A DNA stretch of 64,000 nt from Bacteroidia bacterium (GCA_030429955.1 JAUIGO010000001.1:1-64000); one strand, 5' to 3'; positions 1-7,709 are shown, counted from the stretch's first letter. Notes: generated by a model from the sequence alone, not told the origin. A program made the numbers and translations.

Positions 1-94
1 GATTGCAGTGGCAAATAAGTTGTTAAAACAGGCTTTTGCAATAGCAAAAAGTGGCTTGCCTTATGATAAAAACTTTGTTTCTAAATTAGCTTAA
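1..94 (+). mobile_element. C-terminal end of an IS110-family-like transposase (partial)
   Basis: Reading from base 2, an open frame of 30 codons runs to a TAA at 92-94. Its peptide contains AVANKLLKQAFAIAKSG followed by LPYDKNF, which resembles the extreme C-terminus of IS110/IS1111-type DEDD transposases (the helix after the Transposase_20 domain). The rest of the gene lies left of the window, so the catalytic DEDD and serine residues cannot be checked. The family call rests on recognising this short tail and could be wrong. The next 314 nt are non-coding and strongly self-complementary, as expected if an element end is here. Confidence 0.55.
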
Positions 95-408
95 AATTGC
101 TTGTTTTTTAACTCAGTTCTTTGTTGTGTGTAGTTTGGTGTGGAGTTCACGTAGACTCGACCAAATATACTATAAAATTGTTGAGGTGCAACAAACAGTG
201 GACATTGGGATGTAATTAGTAGAAGGGAAGCGTTTGGAAAACGCGATTCTACGTGCCGCAGGCAATTACATCCCAACGGTCTCGACTATGAGTAGTTGCG
301 TGGTTTAGCGATTAACTTTGCAAGTACGCACCAAACTGAAAATCCGTAAGGATTTTCAGAAGTAGGCGGGAACAAGTAATTACTTATAGCCGTTGTTGGC
401 AACAGTAT
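95..408. other. Structured non-coding region with nested inverted repeats
   Basis: This stretch holds no credible gene. It carries a long imperfect hairpin: TTGGGATGTAATT (205-217) pairs perfectly with 264-276, GTAGAA (219-224) with 247-252, and GCGTTT (230-235) with 239-244. An outer 9-bp arm, AGTTTGGTG (132-140), pairs with 329-337. A second hairpin, CTGAAAATCC (336-345) with 350-359 around a GTAA loop, overlaps the edge of that outer arm. Further right are the 12-bp palindrome AAGTAATTACTT (374-385) and GTTGTTGGCAAC (392-403). It could be the end of the adjacent IS110-like element including an RNA, or a recombination-site-like boundary of the lipoprotein gene that follows. The pairing is directly visible; the function is inference. 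Confidence 0.5.
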
Positions 409-1320
409 TTATTTCGTCATCCATTCTATTAAATCTTTTTCGTTTACAATTGCCCAAGAATGTGGATGTCTTTCTCCATTTGCACGATAACCCTTGTTTT
501 CTGTTTCTATGAGTTCGATATTTTCATTTCCAAATTCAGTTTTTAATTTGTCTGACAATTTTTTAAGATAATAAGCATTTAGGTCTTGGTATTCATTTTT
601 TCTGTTCTCTTGCCACCATTTTAAATCAGGTTCTGTATAAAATCTGATGTTTAGATTTTTAAGGTTTTTTAAGTTTTCGATGTTCTGTGTTTCGAGAGTA
701 AAAGGCGAATACTTCTCATAATTTTCAATTCCATTTTCCGGATTTCCGAATTCTTTATCAAAGAAACTTTTTATCCAAGTTGCTTCTTGAATTGATGGTT
801 CTGAAAACTTCATTTTCAAGTTTTTTTGAGCAGTCTTATAAAGTGCTAAAAGGTCAATAGGCGAGTCTACTACAAAAACACCTTTCGGCTGGACTTTACT
901 TTTGTTTTTAATAAGAAAATCACTGATTAGTAGGCTTACATTTCCACCACTCGAAAACCCACCAATAAAAATATTTTCTTTAGATAGGTTGTTTTCTAAT
1001 ACTATTTTTTCTAATTGTTCAGCCAATTGTTGTTTTTCCGATTGGTTTAGGAATAAATGTTGATTCAAATTCATAGCTAAAACTGAAAATCCATTTTTTA
1101 GACTTATTTCTGAAATTTTAAATTCGGAAAATGTGTTTTTGGCATCACAAGGAAAACAAGGAAATAAAATCAATAGTCCTTTTTGTTTCTTAGACTTAAT
1201 CAAGTCAAATTTCGATGTTGTTATTTTTTCAGAAATTGTTTTTTCAGTCTGGTTATTCTCTTTGTTTTGTCCCTTACAGGAGATTACAATAAAAGCTAAA
1301 ATTATGATGAGTGTTCGCAT
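409..1320 (-). CDS. Lipoprotein with alpha/beta-hydrolase-like fold
   Basis: The 303-residue product starts with a lipoprotein signal (MRTLIIILAFIVISC, lipidated Cys at 15), then a polar linker rich in K, E and T. The body looks like an alpha/beta hydrolase. A hydrophobic strand GLLILFPCFPCD occupies the oxyanion region, the nucleophile elbow GGFSSGG (GxSxG) lies near residue 120, and a late histidine in RHPHSW near residue 287 could complete a triad. The substrate is unknown. It is likely anchored facing the periplasm or cell surface. The gene stands alone, with unusual inverted repeats on both sides and no operon partner, so it may be accessory DNA gained together with the left end of the window. 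Confidence 0.6.
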   Translation of the reverse strand: MRTLIIILAFIVISCKGQNKENNQTEKTISEKITTSKFDLIKSKKQKGLLILFPCFPCDAKNTFSEFKISEISLKNGFSVLAMNLNQHLFLNQSEKQQLAEQLEKIVLENNLSKENIFIGGFSSGGNVSLLISDFLIKNKSKVQPKGVFVVDSPIDLLALYKTAQKNLKMKFSEPSIQEATWIKSFFDKEFGNPENGIENYEKYSPFTLETQNIENLKNLKNLNIRFYTEPDLKWWQENRKNEYQDLNAYYLKKLSDKLKTEFGNENIELIETENKGYRANGERHPHSWAIVNEKDLIEWMTK

Positions 1321-1324
1321 TTCT

Positions 1325-1383
1325 TAAATTGTGGGCAATGTTATGATATGAACTTTTTTAATTGTTTATATCAGACGTTAAAC
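1325..1383. repeat. Imperfect palindrome upstream of the lipoprotein gene
   Basis: Arms ATGATAT (about 1342-1348) and ATATCA (about 1368-1373) enclose an A/T-rich loop. The pairing extends weakly outward (AATGTT with GACGTT), and the right arm ends in GTTAAAC at 1377-1383. That heptamer fits the GTTRRRY core of integron attC sites, but the opposite arm lacks a matching core, so this is only attC-like. It may equally be regulatory, since it sits just upstream of the start codon at 1320. Confidence 0.3.
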
Positions 1384-1417
1384 GAATTTCGACTTTTTTA
1401 ATGAGAAAATCAAATTA

Positions 1418-2515
1418 CTAAAACTCAAATTGTAACTGCACACTTACGCTTTTAGCTTCTGGTTTTTTCTTGGTTTCGGTGTTTAAATTTGAGAGAGAAA
1501 TACCTAACAATCTAACAGATTCTTTCATCGTTTCCTGATACAATAAATCTTTTGCGGTTTCTAAAATAATGGCTTTATCACTTATATAATAAGGCAAGGT
1601 TTTGCTTCGCGTTTGCAAGGTAAAATCACTGTACTTAATTTTTAAGGTAATGGTTTTTCCAGCCACTTTACTTTTAGATAATCGTTTAGCAACTTCATCA
1701 GCAATATGCTCCAATTTTTCGAGCATAAAAACTTCGCTTGTTAGGTTATCATAAAAGGTACGCTCAGCAGCTAACGATTTCCGGATGCGATGAGGTTTTA
1801 CTTCACTGTTATGAATCCCTCTAACAATGTAGTAATAGTATCGTCCTGATTTCCCAAAATGCTCATCCAGATAGTCTAGTGTTTTACTTTTTAAGTCTTT
1901 TCCAGTAAAAATGCCTTTTTGGTACATCTTTTCAGCAGTAACTTTGCCAACACCATAAAACTTCCTAATATCCAATTGCTCCAAAAAAGCAATGACTTCT
2001 TCTGGATTAACGGTTTTTTGTCCATTGGGTTTGTTGTAATCGCTTGCTATTTTAGCCACAAATTTATTAATGCTTATGCCTGCGGAAGCTGTTAGCCCAA
2101 CTTCATCAAAAATACGTTGTCTGATTTCTTTCGCAATAAGTGTTGCGCTCGGATTTCCTTTTTTGTTTTGTGTGACATCTAAATAGGCTTCGTCCATGGA
2201 CAATGGTTCTACCAAATCGGTGTAATCAAGGAATATTTTTTTTACTTGTTTTGAAATTTCGGCATAGCGTTCAAACCGAGGGCGAACAAATATGAGGTGT
2301 GGACAAAGTTTAATGGCTAAATTGCCTGTCATAGCACTTTTTACACCAAATTGCCTAGCTTCGTAACTGGCTGCACTTATCACACCTCGTTTTCCGCCTC
2401 CACCAACAGCGAGTGGTTTACCTTTAAGTTCAGGATTGTCCATTTGCTCTACAGAGGCATAAAAAGCGTCCATATCGATATGAATAATTTTTCTTATTGG
2501 TAAATCGTTTTGCAT
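1418..2515 (-). CDS. dinB: DNA polymerase IV (Y-family translesion polymerase)
   Basis: The 365-residue length is normal for DinB. The palm motif IDMDAFYASVEQ starts at residue 13 with metal ligand D14, and the second catalytic motif SMDEAYLD lies at 106-113 (D108, E109). The helix-hairpin-helix region GVGKVTAEKMYQKGI is present, followed by a little-finger domain (KSLAAERTFYDN). The C-terminus ends QLQFEF, which resembles a degenerate QxxLF beta-clamp-binding tail. The enzyme copies past damaged template bases with low fidelity and no proofreading. It is transcribed alone. No SOS-box-like operator was recognised upstream. Confidence 0.95.
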   Translation of the reverse strand: MQNDLPIRKIIHIDMDAFYASVEQMDNPELKGKPLAVGGGGKRGVISAASYEARQFGVKSAMTGNLAIKLCPHLIFVRPRFERYAEISKQVKKIFLDYTDLVEPLSMDEAYLDVTQNKKGNPSATLIAKEIRQRIFDEVGLTASAGISINKFVAKIASDYNKPNGQKTVNPEEVIAFLEQLDIRKFYGVGKVTAEKMYQKGIFTGKDLKSKTLDYLDEHFGKSGRYYYYIVRGIHNSEVKPHRIRKSLAAERTFYDNLTSEVFMLEKLEHIADEVAKRLSKSKVAGKTITLKIKYSDFTLQTRSKTLPYYISDKAIILETAKDLLYQETMKESVRLLGISLSNLNTETKKKPEAKSVSVQLQFEF

Positions 2516-2547
2516 AACGTAAATTTAGACATTAAATGTCTTTTAGC

Positions 2548-2567
2548 ATTCCTGCAAAGGCAGGAAT
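2548..2567. repeat. Short perfect hairpin (dispersed-repeat type)
   Basis: ATTCCTGC (2548-2555) and GCAGGAAT (2560-2567) form an 8-bp perfect stem around AAAG. A second small hairpin, TCTCA/TGAGA, follows at 2567-2580. Both lie between the divergent dinB and CYTH genes. There is no T-tract, so it is unlikely to be a terminator. It looks like a dispersed intergenic palindrome of the REP kind. Confidence 0.45.
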
Positions 2568-2624
2568 CTCAATTATGAGATTTCAATAAATATAAAGAGA
2601 TTTCCGATTTCGCGGAAAGTAAGC

Positions 2625-3098
2625 ATGATAGAAATAGAACGCAAATTTTTGGTTATATCAGAGGCTTTTAAGGACGAAGCCCATCAAAAACATAGAATCA
2701 TTCAAGGATTTTTAAATCGCGATCCTGAACGAACCGTTAGAGTAAGGCTTAAAGACGACAAAGGCATTTTAACTGTAAAAGGACGTTCATCTAATGATGG
2801 TTTATCGCGTTTTGAATGGGAAAAAGAGATTTCAAAAAACGATGCAAATGCATTATTGGAGTTTTGCGAGAAAGGAGTTATTGATAAAATACGTTATGAA
2901 GTTAAAGTTAACCATCATATTTTTGAAGTCGACGAATTTTTTGGAGATAATGAAGGTTTAGTAGTTGCTGAAGTGGAATTACAAACAGAAGATGAAACCT
3001 TTACAAAACCAGAGTGGCTAGGAGAAGAAGTCACAGGAAACATAAAATATTATAATTCGCAATTAAGTAAACAACCATATAATACTTGGCACCAATGA
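2625..3098 (+). CDS. CYTH domain protein (triphosphate tunnel metalloenzyme)
   Basis: The 157-residue protein begins MIEIERKFLV, the ExExK signature of CYTH proteins (E3, E5, K7). Alternating basic and acidic strands follow (TVRVRLKDDKGILTVKG; FEVDEFFGDNEGLVVAEVEL), as expected for an eight-stranded tunnel that binds triphosphates and divalent metal. Small stand-alone bacterial members include inorganic triphosphatases and class IV adenylate cyclase-like proteins. The sequence alone does not say which reaction it performs. It overlaps the next gene by 4 nt (ATGA), so the two are probably translated together. Confidence 0.88.
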   Translation: MIEIERKFLVISEAFKDEAHQKHRIIQGFLNRDPERTVRVRLKDDKGILTVKGRSSNDGLSRFEWEKEISKNDANALLEFCEKGVIDKIRYEVKVNHHIFEVDEFFGDNEGLVVAEVELQTEDETFTKPEWLGEEVTGNIKYYNSQLSKQPYNTWHQ

Positions 3099-3592
3099 AA
3101 AAAGTCATTTTTAGTTTAGCAATTCTTTTGGCGATTATTGCATGCAAAACGGAAACGAAAGACACTGTTGAAGTCGCAGAACAACCTCTTGAAACAATAG
3201 AAAAATCTAACAAAGCATTAAAAGAAGAACTTATAGCTAAAGGCTTTCAGGTGTTTGATTACGTCGATGAAAAAACTAAAGACACCACTTTAATGCAACA
3301 ATATTTTATTGCCTTTTTAAAATCTGGGCCAAATCGTTCGCAATCTGAAGAAGAAGCTAGTAAACTTCAATCGGCTCATTTAGCGCATTTAGGAAAAATG
3401 TACGAACTGGGTTATGCTGATATTTCAGGCCCTTTTGGTGATGATGGAGAGATAAGAGGCATTACCATTTACAATGTGCCAACTTTAGAAATGGCTGATA
3501 GCTTGGCCAATGCAGACCCAATGGTAAAAGCAGGACGCCTGGTAATTGAATTGCATCCTTGGTGGGCAGGGAAAGGACTTCCGTTGAGGTAG
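3095..3592 (+). CDS. YciI-like domain lipoprotein
   Basis: The start is placed at the ATG in the ATGA overlap with the CYTH gene, because it puts a clean lipoprotein signal (MKKVIFSLAILLAIIAC, Cys 17) at the N-terminus. A TTG nine bases earlier is less likely. After an acidic linker, residues from about 65 on resemble the YCII-related ferredoxin-like fold: YFIAFLKSGPNRS, then HLAHLGKMYELGYADISGPF and a terminal ELHPWW. YciI-type domains have a conserved His-Asp pair, but the substrate of membrane-anchored Bacteroidota versions is unknown. It is 165 residues long and likely periplasmic. Confidence 0.75.
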   Translation: MKKVIFSLAILLAIIACKTETKDTVEVAEQPLETIEKSNKALKEELIAKGFQVFDYVDEKTKDTTLMQQYFIAFLKSGPNRSQSEEEASKLQSAHLAHLGKMYELGYADISGPFGDDGEIRGITIYNVPTLEMADSLANADPMVKAGRLVIELHPWWAGKGLPLR

Positions 3593-4531
3593 TTACAGCT
3601 CCAGCTCAATCCACATTGGTCTGTGGTCAGAGACATAGTACTTCACATACTTTTTAAAATTTGAGGTGCTTGTTTGCCATAAATCTGGGAATATTGCACT
3701 ATCAAAATCAAACACACCATGGGCTGTAATTTTAGATTTTAAATCAGGAAGAAACGCTATTTGATCGTATTGCTTGTCGTTGTTTATGTTAGAATAAATT
3801 TGTGTGGAATGCTCAGGGAGTTTTAAACCACGCTTCATTAACGCATCATAAGTTTGGTCGCCTTTTTCTACTTTTGGAATGTTAAAATCTCCCATAGTGA
3901 TAATGTTTTTAGAGAAAGCATACTTTGAATTTTTTCTCAAATCGGCATATCTAGAAATGGCATACGCTTCTAAAGCTCTTCTTTCTATATCTGCTTTTGC
4001 TTCGCTTCCAAAAAACGAATGAACGGTTATGAAAATCAATTTTTCATTATTCCATTCAAAAGAACACAAATAAGGATTTCTATCAAATCCAGTAAATTTT
4101 GAATCTACGTCAGCTAATTTAATATGATGATGGTCTTTAGGTGGAATTGAAACCTCACCAATAAGCTGCAATAAACTCACTTTTTCATTATTAAACACAA
4201 AAACAGAACGCTCATTATTACCACCTTTATCCGAAAAAATGACATCGTAGTAATTAGGTAATTCAAGCTCGATATTATTTAAACCAATAAGATTATCATT
4301 GGTTTCTTGAATGGCAATTACATCAAACCAACTAATAATTTCGGCAATAAGTTTGTAGTGTTCGTTCCATCTATCTTGAAGTCCGAGGTTGGCAATATTC
4401 CAAGTAGCGATGAGTAATTTATCATCAGAATTTTCAGGAATTTGACGCGTGGCTTTATGGTCTATTAGATTCTGAAGTTCGGCATTGAGGTCAAAATCAT
4501 ATACAAAATTAGGCTTAGGAAACGCAGGCAT
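3593..4531 (-). CDS. Endonuclease/exonuclease/phosphatase (EEP) family protein
   Basis: The 312-residue protein carries the EEP superfamily landmarks in order: TWNIANLG at 43-50, IQETNDN with the metal-binding E76, HSFFGS in the middle, MGDFNIP with the catalytic D and N, and a terminal SDHRPMW with D302-H303. These build a DNase I-like four-layer sandwich that cleaves phosphodiester or phosphomonoester bonds with Mg2+. No secretion signal is seen, so it is probably cytoplasmic. It lies 35 nt after pbpC on the same strand and ends back-to-back with the YciI lipoprotein gene. The substrate cannot be assigned. Confidence 0.85.
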   Translation of the reverse strand: MPAFPKPNFVYDFDLNAELQNLIDHKATRQIPENSDDKLLIATWNIANLGLQDRWNEHYKLIAEIISWFDVIAIQETNDNLIGLNNIELELPNYYDVIFSDKGGNNERSVFVFNNEKVSLLQLIGEVSIPPKDHHHIKLADVDSKFTGFDRNPYLCSFEWNNEKLIFITVHSFFGSEAKADIERRALEAYAISRYADLRKNSKYAFSKNIITMGDFNIPKVEKGDQTYDALMKRGLKLPEHSTQIYSNINNDKQYDQIAFLPDLKSKITAHGVFDFDSAIFPDLWQTSTSNFKKYVKYYVSDHRPMWIELEL

Positions 4532-4566
4532 AAGTTATTGTTTTAGAGATTACTAAAATTAGGAAT

Positions 4567-6915
4567 TTATTCCGAAATCTCAATATTACGTTTGGCTTCA
4601 TTGCCAAACTCATCAACCACAGTAATGACATGTTTTCCAACTTTGGGCAAAATGGCTAGTTCATGAATGGTTTTAGTGCTTCCAATAAAGGTGTCATCCA
4701 AATACCAAAAAACGGTTGTTTCTGGTTTTGAGTGTGCTATTTTTAAAATAAGTTCATTCGTGTTTCCATCAAAATCTTTAGGTAAAAAGAATTTTCCTGA
4801 TTCTTTAGGATAGATAAATTGCATGGTTATTGTTCCTTTAGCAACACAATCACTTCGGTAAGGCGGTAAGGGTTTGTAAAATGGGTTTTTATATTTGTAA
4901 TAATATTCCATTAAAGGAGGCAACACAAACCAAGAGATGTTTTTAATATTTGCCAACGGTTCACAAGATGAATTCACCTGATATTGCCCTGAGGCATCCA
5001 AATGCACCAACACATGATAAGGGCAAGGTTTTGTTGTTAAGCCACTCAATTGAATGAATTTCTGTTCAGTATCACTGCAATTAGGTGATACTCTATAGCC
5101 ACTTTTGGAGCAAATGGCTACTTCTTGCATTTCATCAAAAGGTTTACTGAACCAGTCGCTATGTGGCAATATATCAAACACATCAAACAAAATAGGTGCT
5201 GCAGTTTGCACACCAACCAATCCTGGACGACCTTCACCATCGGCATTTCCAACCCAAACACCAACCACATAATCTTTAGTGACACCAATTGCCCAAGCAT
5301 CTCTAAATCCAAAACTTGTTCCTGTTTTCCAAGCAATTTGTTTTGACGAATCAAAGAATTGCCAATTTTCATCACCTTCAGGTCTGTTCACCTCTTTCAT
5401 ACTTTCAAACGTGAGGTAAATAGAAGCTGCATCAAAAATGGTTTTTTCATCATTGAGGTTACCAAAATCTATTTCTGTATCTGCATAAAAGGTTGGCTCT
5501 AAAAACTCGTTGGTATAATACTGACTTGAGTTTGCATTGAAATGATTAACGGTTCCAGCCATTGCAGCATAACTTTTGCACAAATCCCAAAGATTACTTT
5601 CGGCACCACCAAGAATTAAGGATAAACCATAATGATTGGCACTCTTTTTTATGTCTTTTAATTCTAATTGCTTGAGATAATGGTAGAATCTGTCCAAACC
5701 AAACTGCTGAAGCAATCTCACAGAAGGTACATTGAGCGAACGAGCCAAAGCACGTTTAGCAGTAACTGCACCATCAAATTCCTTACTGTAGTTTTGCGGA
5801 TTGTAACTTCCAAATTGTGTTGGTACGTCTGGCACTAAAGTGTTTGGCAACAAATCGCCAACATCTAACATAGCAGCATATAAAAAGGGTTTTAAAATGC
5901 TTCCTGTACTTCGTGGTTTGGTTATGACATCTACTGCATTTTGATGTGTTTTATCGGTTGGTGAATTACCAACATACGATACCACTTTTCGTGTGTTGAC
6001 ATCTAAAATCAAAACAGCAATGTTATGAATTTCGTTTTGGTGTAATTGATTATAATGATTTTTTACAATAGCATTGGTTTGCTCTTGCACGTGTTTTTTG
6101 ATGGTTGTTTGTATGCGTTTACCATAATTACTTTTGGCAACATTTTGCAATAAATGAGGTGCAATTTGCGGTAAAGGATAGGGTTTTTGAGGTAATTCTT
6201 CAAGAATGGATAATTCATAAGTAAGCGAATCGATAATTTCGTTTTCTAATAATTTTTCAAGAAGTGTATTACGTTTTTTGAGTAAATGGTCTTGGTTTTT
6301 TCCAGGGTAAATTAAACTTGGTGCATTAGGCAATACAGCAAGTGTAGCACTTTCTGCCCAAGACAAATTGTTAGCATTCCTGTTAAAATAACGCCATGAA
6401 GCTGCATCAAGTCCAACGACGTTACCACCAAAAGGTGCATTACTTGAATAGTAAGCTAATATCTCGTCTTTTGAATATCTTAATTCTAAACGAGTAGCAA
6501 GTATAATTTCTTTAAGCTTTTCAGTATAAGTCCTAGATGTTCCTTTTCGGGATAGACGAATGGTTTGTTGTGTAAGCGTGCTTCCACCTCGCCTCACGTC
6601 GCCAGAACTTATATTATCTCTAAGGGCTTTATAAATTGAGACAGGATTAAATCCAGGATGTGTATAGAAATATTCGTCTTCAAAGAGGATTAAACATTTC
6701 TTGAATTTTTCAGGAATACTGTCGTTATGTGGAAAACGCCACTGACCATCTTTTGCAATAATGGCACCAAGTAATTCACCATCACGACTTTCAATAACGG
6801 TTGCTGTAGGATCTGTAAAAAGTTGTTTTGGCAAACAGAAATAATAAGCAATCAGCAGTATTGTTACTACTGCTGATTTTATTTTGTTACGTTTTATGTA
6901 GCTTATTATTTTCAT
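4567..6915 (-). CDS. pbpC: Penicillin-binding protein 1C (bifunctional glycosyltransferase/transpeptidase)
   Basis: An in-frame upstream extension exists, but the ATG at 6915 gives a proper cytoplasmic tail and membrane anchor (about 13-27) and avoids translating the repeat DNA above it; the product is 782 residues. The GT51 domain has the catalytic motif EDEYFYTHPGF (E79) and RRGGSTLTQQ. The transpeptidase domain has STGSILKPF (nucleophile S339, K342), SLN at 393-395 and KTGTS at 530. The C-terminal 170 residues fit the BiPBP_C domain. PBP1C proteins polymerise glycan strands at the inner membrane and are typically encoded beside an alpha-2-macroglobulin. Here that partner lies upstream on the same strand, separated by about 2 kb of added genes and repeats. 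Confidence 0.93.
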   Translation of the reverse strand: MKIISYIKRNKIKSAVVTILLIAYYFCLPKQLFTDPTATVIESRDGELLGAIIAKDGQWRFPHNDSIPEKFKKCLILFEDEYFYTHPGFNPVSIYKALRDNISSGDVRRGGSTLTQQTIRLSRKGTSRTYTEKLKEIILATRLELRYSKDEILAYYSSNAPFGGNVVGLDAASWRYFNRNANNLSWAESATLAVLPNAPSLIYPGKNQDHLLKKRNTLLEKLLENEIIDSLTYELSILEELPQKPYPLPQIAPHLLQNVAKSNYGKRIQTTIKKHVQEQTNAIVKNHYNQLHQNEIHNIAVLILDVNTRKVVSYVGNSPTDKTHQNAVDVITKPRSTGSILKPFLYAAMLDVGDLLPNTLVPDVPTQFGSYNPQNYSKEFDGAVTAKRALARSLNVPSVRLLQQFGLDRFYHYLKQLELKDIKKSANHYGLSLILGGAESNLWDLCKSYAAMAGTVNHFNANSSQYYTNEFLEPTFYADTEIDFGNLNDEKTIFDAASIYLTFESMKEVNRPEGDENWQFFDSSKQIAWKTGTSFGFRDAWAIGVTKDYVVGVWVGNADGEGRPGLVGVQTAAPILFDVFDILPHSDWFSKPFDEMQEVAICSKSGYRVSPNCSDTEQKFIQLSGLTTKPCPYHVLVHLDASGQYQVNSSCEPLANIKNISWFVLPPLMEYYYKYKNPFYKPLPPYRSDCVAKGTITMQFIYPKESGKFFLPKDFDGNTNELILKIAHSKPETTVFWYLDDTFIGSTKTIHELAILPKVGKHVITVVDEFGNEAKRNIEISE

Positions 6916-6951
6916 GTTTACTTCCCACGAAAGGGGGAATCTATTAAATTT

Positions 6952-7105
6952 AACCCTTCCGTCTTTGATTTCTTTAGTGAAATCAAATCCACCTTCCCTT
7001 ATCAAGGGAAGGAATTTCCTCCCATTAAAATTTATTCACACAACTCTCATCCTTTTTAAGGAGGAGTGGCTTCTGAATTTTTATTCATAAGACGAGGTGG
7101 TTTTA
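6952..7105. repeat. Composite hairpin repeat, copy A (blocks I and II)
   Basis: Block I begins ACCCTTCCG. It holds a variable stem (TTTGATTTC 6964-6972 with GAAATCAAA 6979-6987, loop TTTAGT) and then CCTTCCCTT/AAGGGAAGG around ATC. Block II holds CTCATCCTT/AAGGAGGAG, then GTGG, a second variable stem (CTT-TGAAT with ATTCA-AAG) and GAGGTGG. The right end of block II encodes the last codons and the stop of the DUF559 gene (stop at 7081-7083). It aligns end to end with copy B on the other side of that gene, in the same orientation. Confidence 0.85.
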
Positions 7106-7455
7106 AAATGATTGATGATTTCTTCTAATACCTCAGGTAACTTCTCAAATATCATTTTATTCTCAAATCGAATTACTTTGAGTCCAAGATTTTCAAGAAT
7201 TTCAGTTCTTTCCAAATCATAATTTTGTTGCGCAAAATCTAAATGAACAGCACCATCGAGTTCTACTATTAATCTTTCAGAAGCGCAATAAAAATCAACT
7301 ATAAAATTTTGAATACTGTGTTGTCTTCTAAATTTTCTTCCTTTTAGTTGTTTTCTTTGTAATGATTTCCATAAGGTTGCTTCGGCAGGAGTTAGATTCT
7401 TTCTAAGTTCTTTCCTGCGCTCTTCAAGATGTTTTTGATTATGGATTTTGCTCAT
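7081..7455 (-). CDS. DUF559 endonuclease-like protein
   Basis: The 124-residue protein has the DUF559 layout: an N-terminal basic segment with LRKNLTPAEATLWKSL (17-32), KFRRQHSIQNFIVDFYC (D54), LIVELDG (E65, D67), then LGLKVIRFENK. DUF559 is related to Vsr and PD-(D/E)xK-type nucleases, and the D/E pair plus the following strand are where catalytic residues lie in that fold. Its biochemical role is not established. The gene is bracketed by two same-orientation copies of a composite hairpin repeat, and its last residues (about TTSSYE) are encoded inside copy A. This suggests that gene and repeats move or evolve as a unit, with the protein possibly acting on the hairpins; that is inference. Confidence 0.82.
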   Translation of the reverse strand: MSKIHNQKHLEERRKELRKNLTPAEATLWKSLQRKQLKGRKFRRQHSIQNFIVDFYCASERLIVELDGAVHLDFAQQNYDLERTEILENLGLKVIRFENKMIFEKLPEVLEEIINHFKTTSSYE

Positions 7456-7469
7456 TTTTTTTATGATTT

Positions 7470-7626
7470 TACCCTTCCGAATTTAATTCTTTTAGTAGAA
7501 TTAAATCCACCTTCCCTAAAATAGGGAAGGAATTCCTAAAATTAAACTTTACTCGTACAACTCTCCTCCTTTTGAAGGAGGAGTGGCTTTGGTTTTGTTG
7601 AAAGAAACCAAAGGCGAGGTGGTTTA
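7470..7626. repeat. Composite hairpin repeat, copy B (blocks I and II)
   Basis: It has the same architecture as copy A, with different stem sequences that remain perfectly complementary. Variable stem I is ATTTAATTCT (7481-7490) with AGAATTAAAT (7497-7506), loop TTTAGT. The next stem is CCTTCCCTA/TAGGGAAGG around AAA. Block II has CTCCTCCTT/AAGGAGGAG around TTG and variable stem II CTTTGGTTT (7587-7595) with AAACCAAAG (7605-7613), then GCGAGGTGG. It lies immediately upstream of the DUF559 start codon. Confidence 0.87.
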
Positions 7627-7645
7627 TATTCTATTTTCTAATTCT

Positions 7646-7709
7646 AACCCTTCCGCCTTTAAACGCTTTTGGTGCGTTTAAAGCCACCTCCCTTATTTAA
7701 GGGAAGGAA
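7646..7709. repeat. Composite hairpin repeat, copy C (block I only)
   Basis: This is a block I unit alone: ACCCTTCCG, variable stem CTTTAAACGC (7657-7666) with GCGTTTAAAG (7674-7683) around TTTTGGT, then CCACC and a CCCTTA/TAAGGG stem. It overlaps the 3' end of the monooxygenase-fold gene and supplies its stop codon (7693-7695) and last few residues. Confidence 0.82.

Noticed and set aside
91-276. Minus-strand frame of 61 codons next to the transposase end
   Set aside because: It lies across the inverted repeats, has no recognisable protein pattern, and overlaps the transposase stop.
1325-1383. True integron attC site
   Set aside because: Only one arm has a core-like heptamer, the opposite arm does not match it, and there is no integrase gene in view.
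6916-7005. 30-residue N-terminal extension of PBP1C
   Set aside because: It would be translated from hairpin-repeat DNA, while the ATG at 6915 yields a normal cytoplasmic tail and membrane helix.
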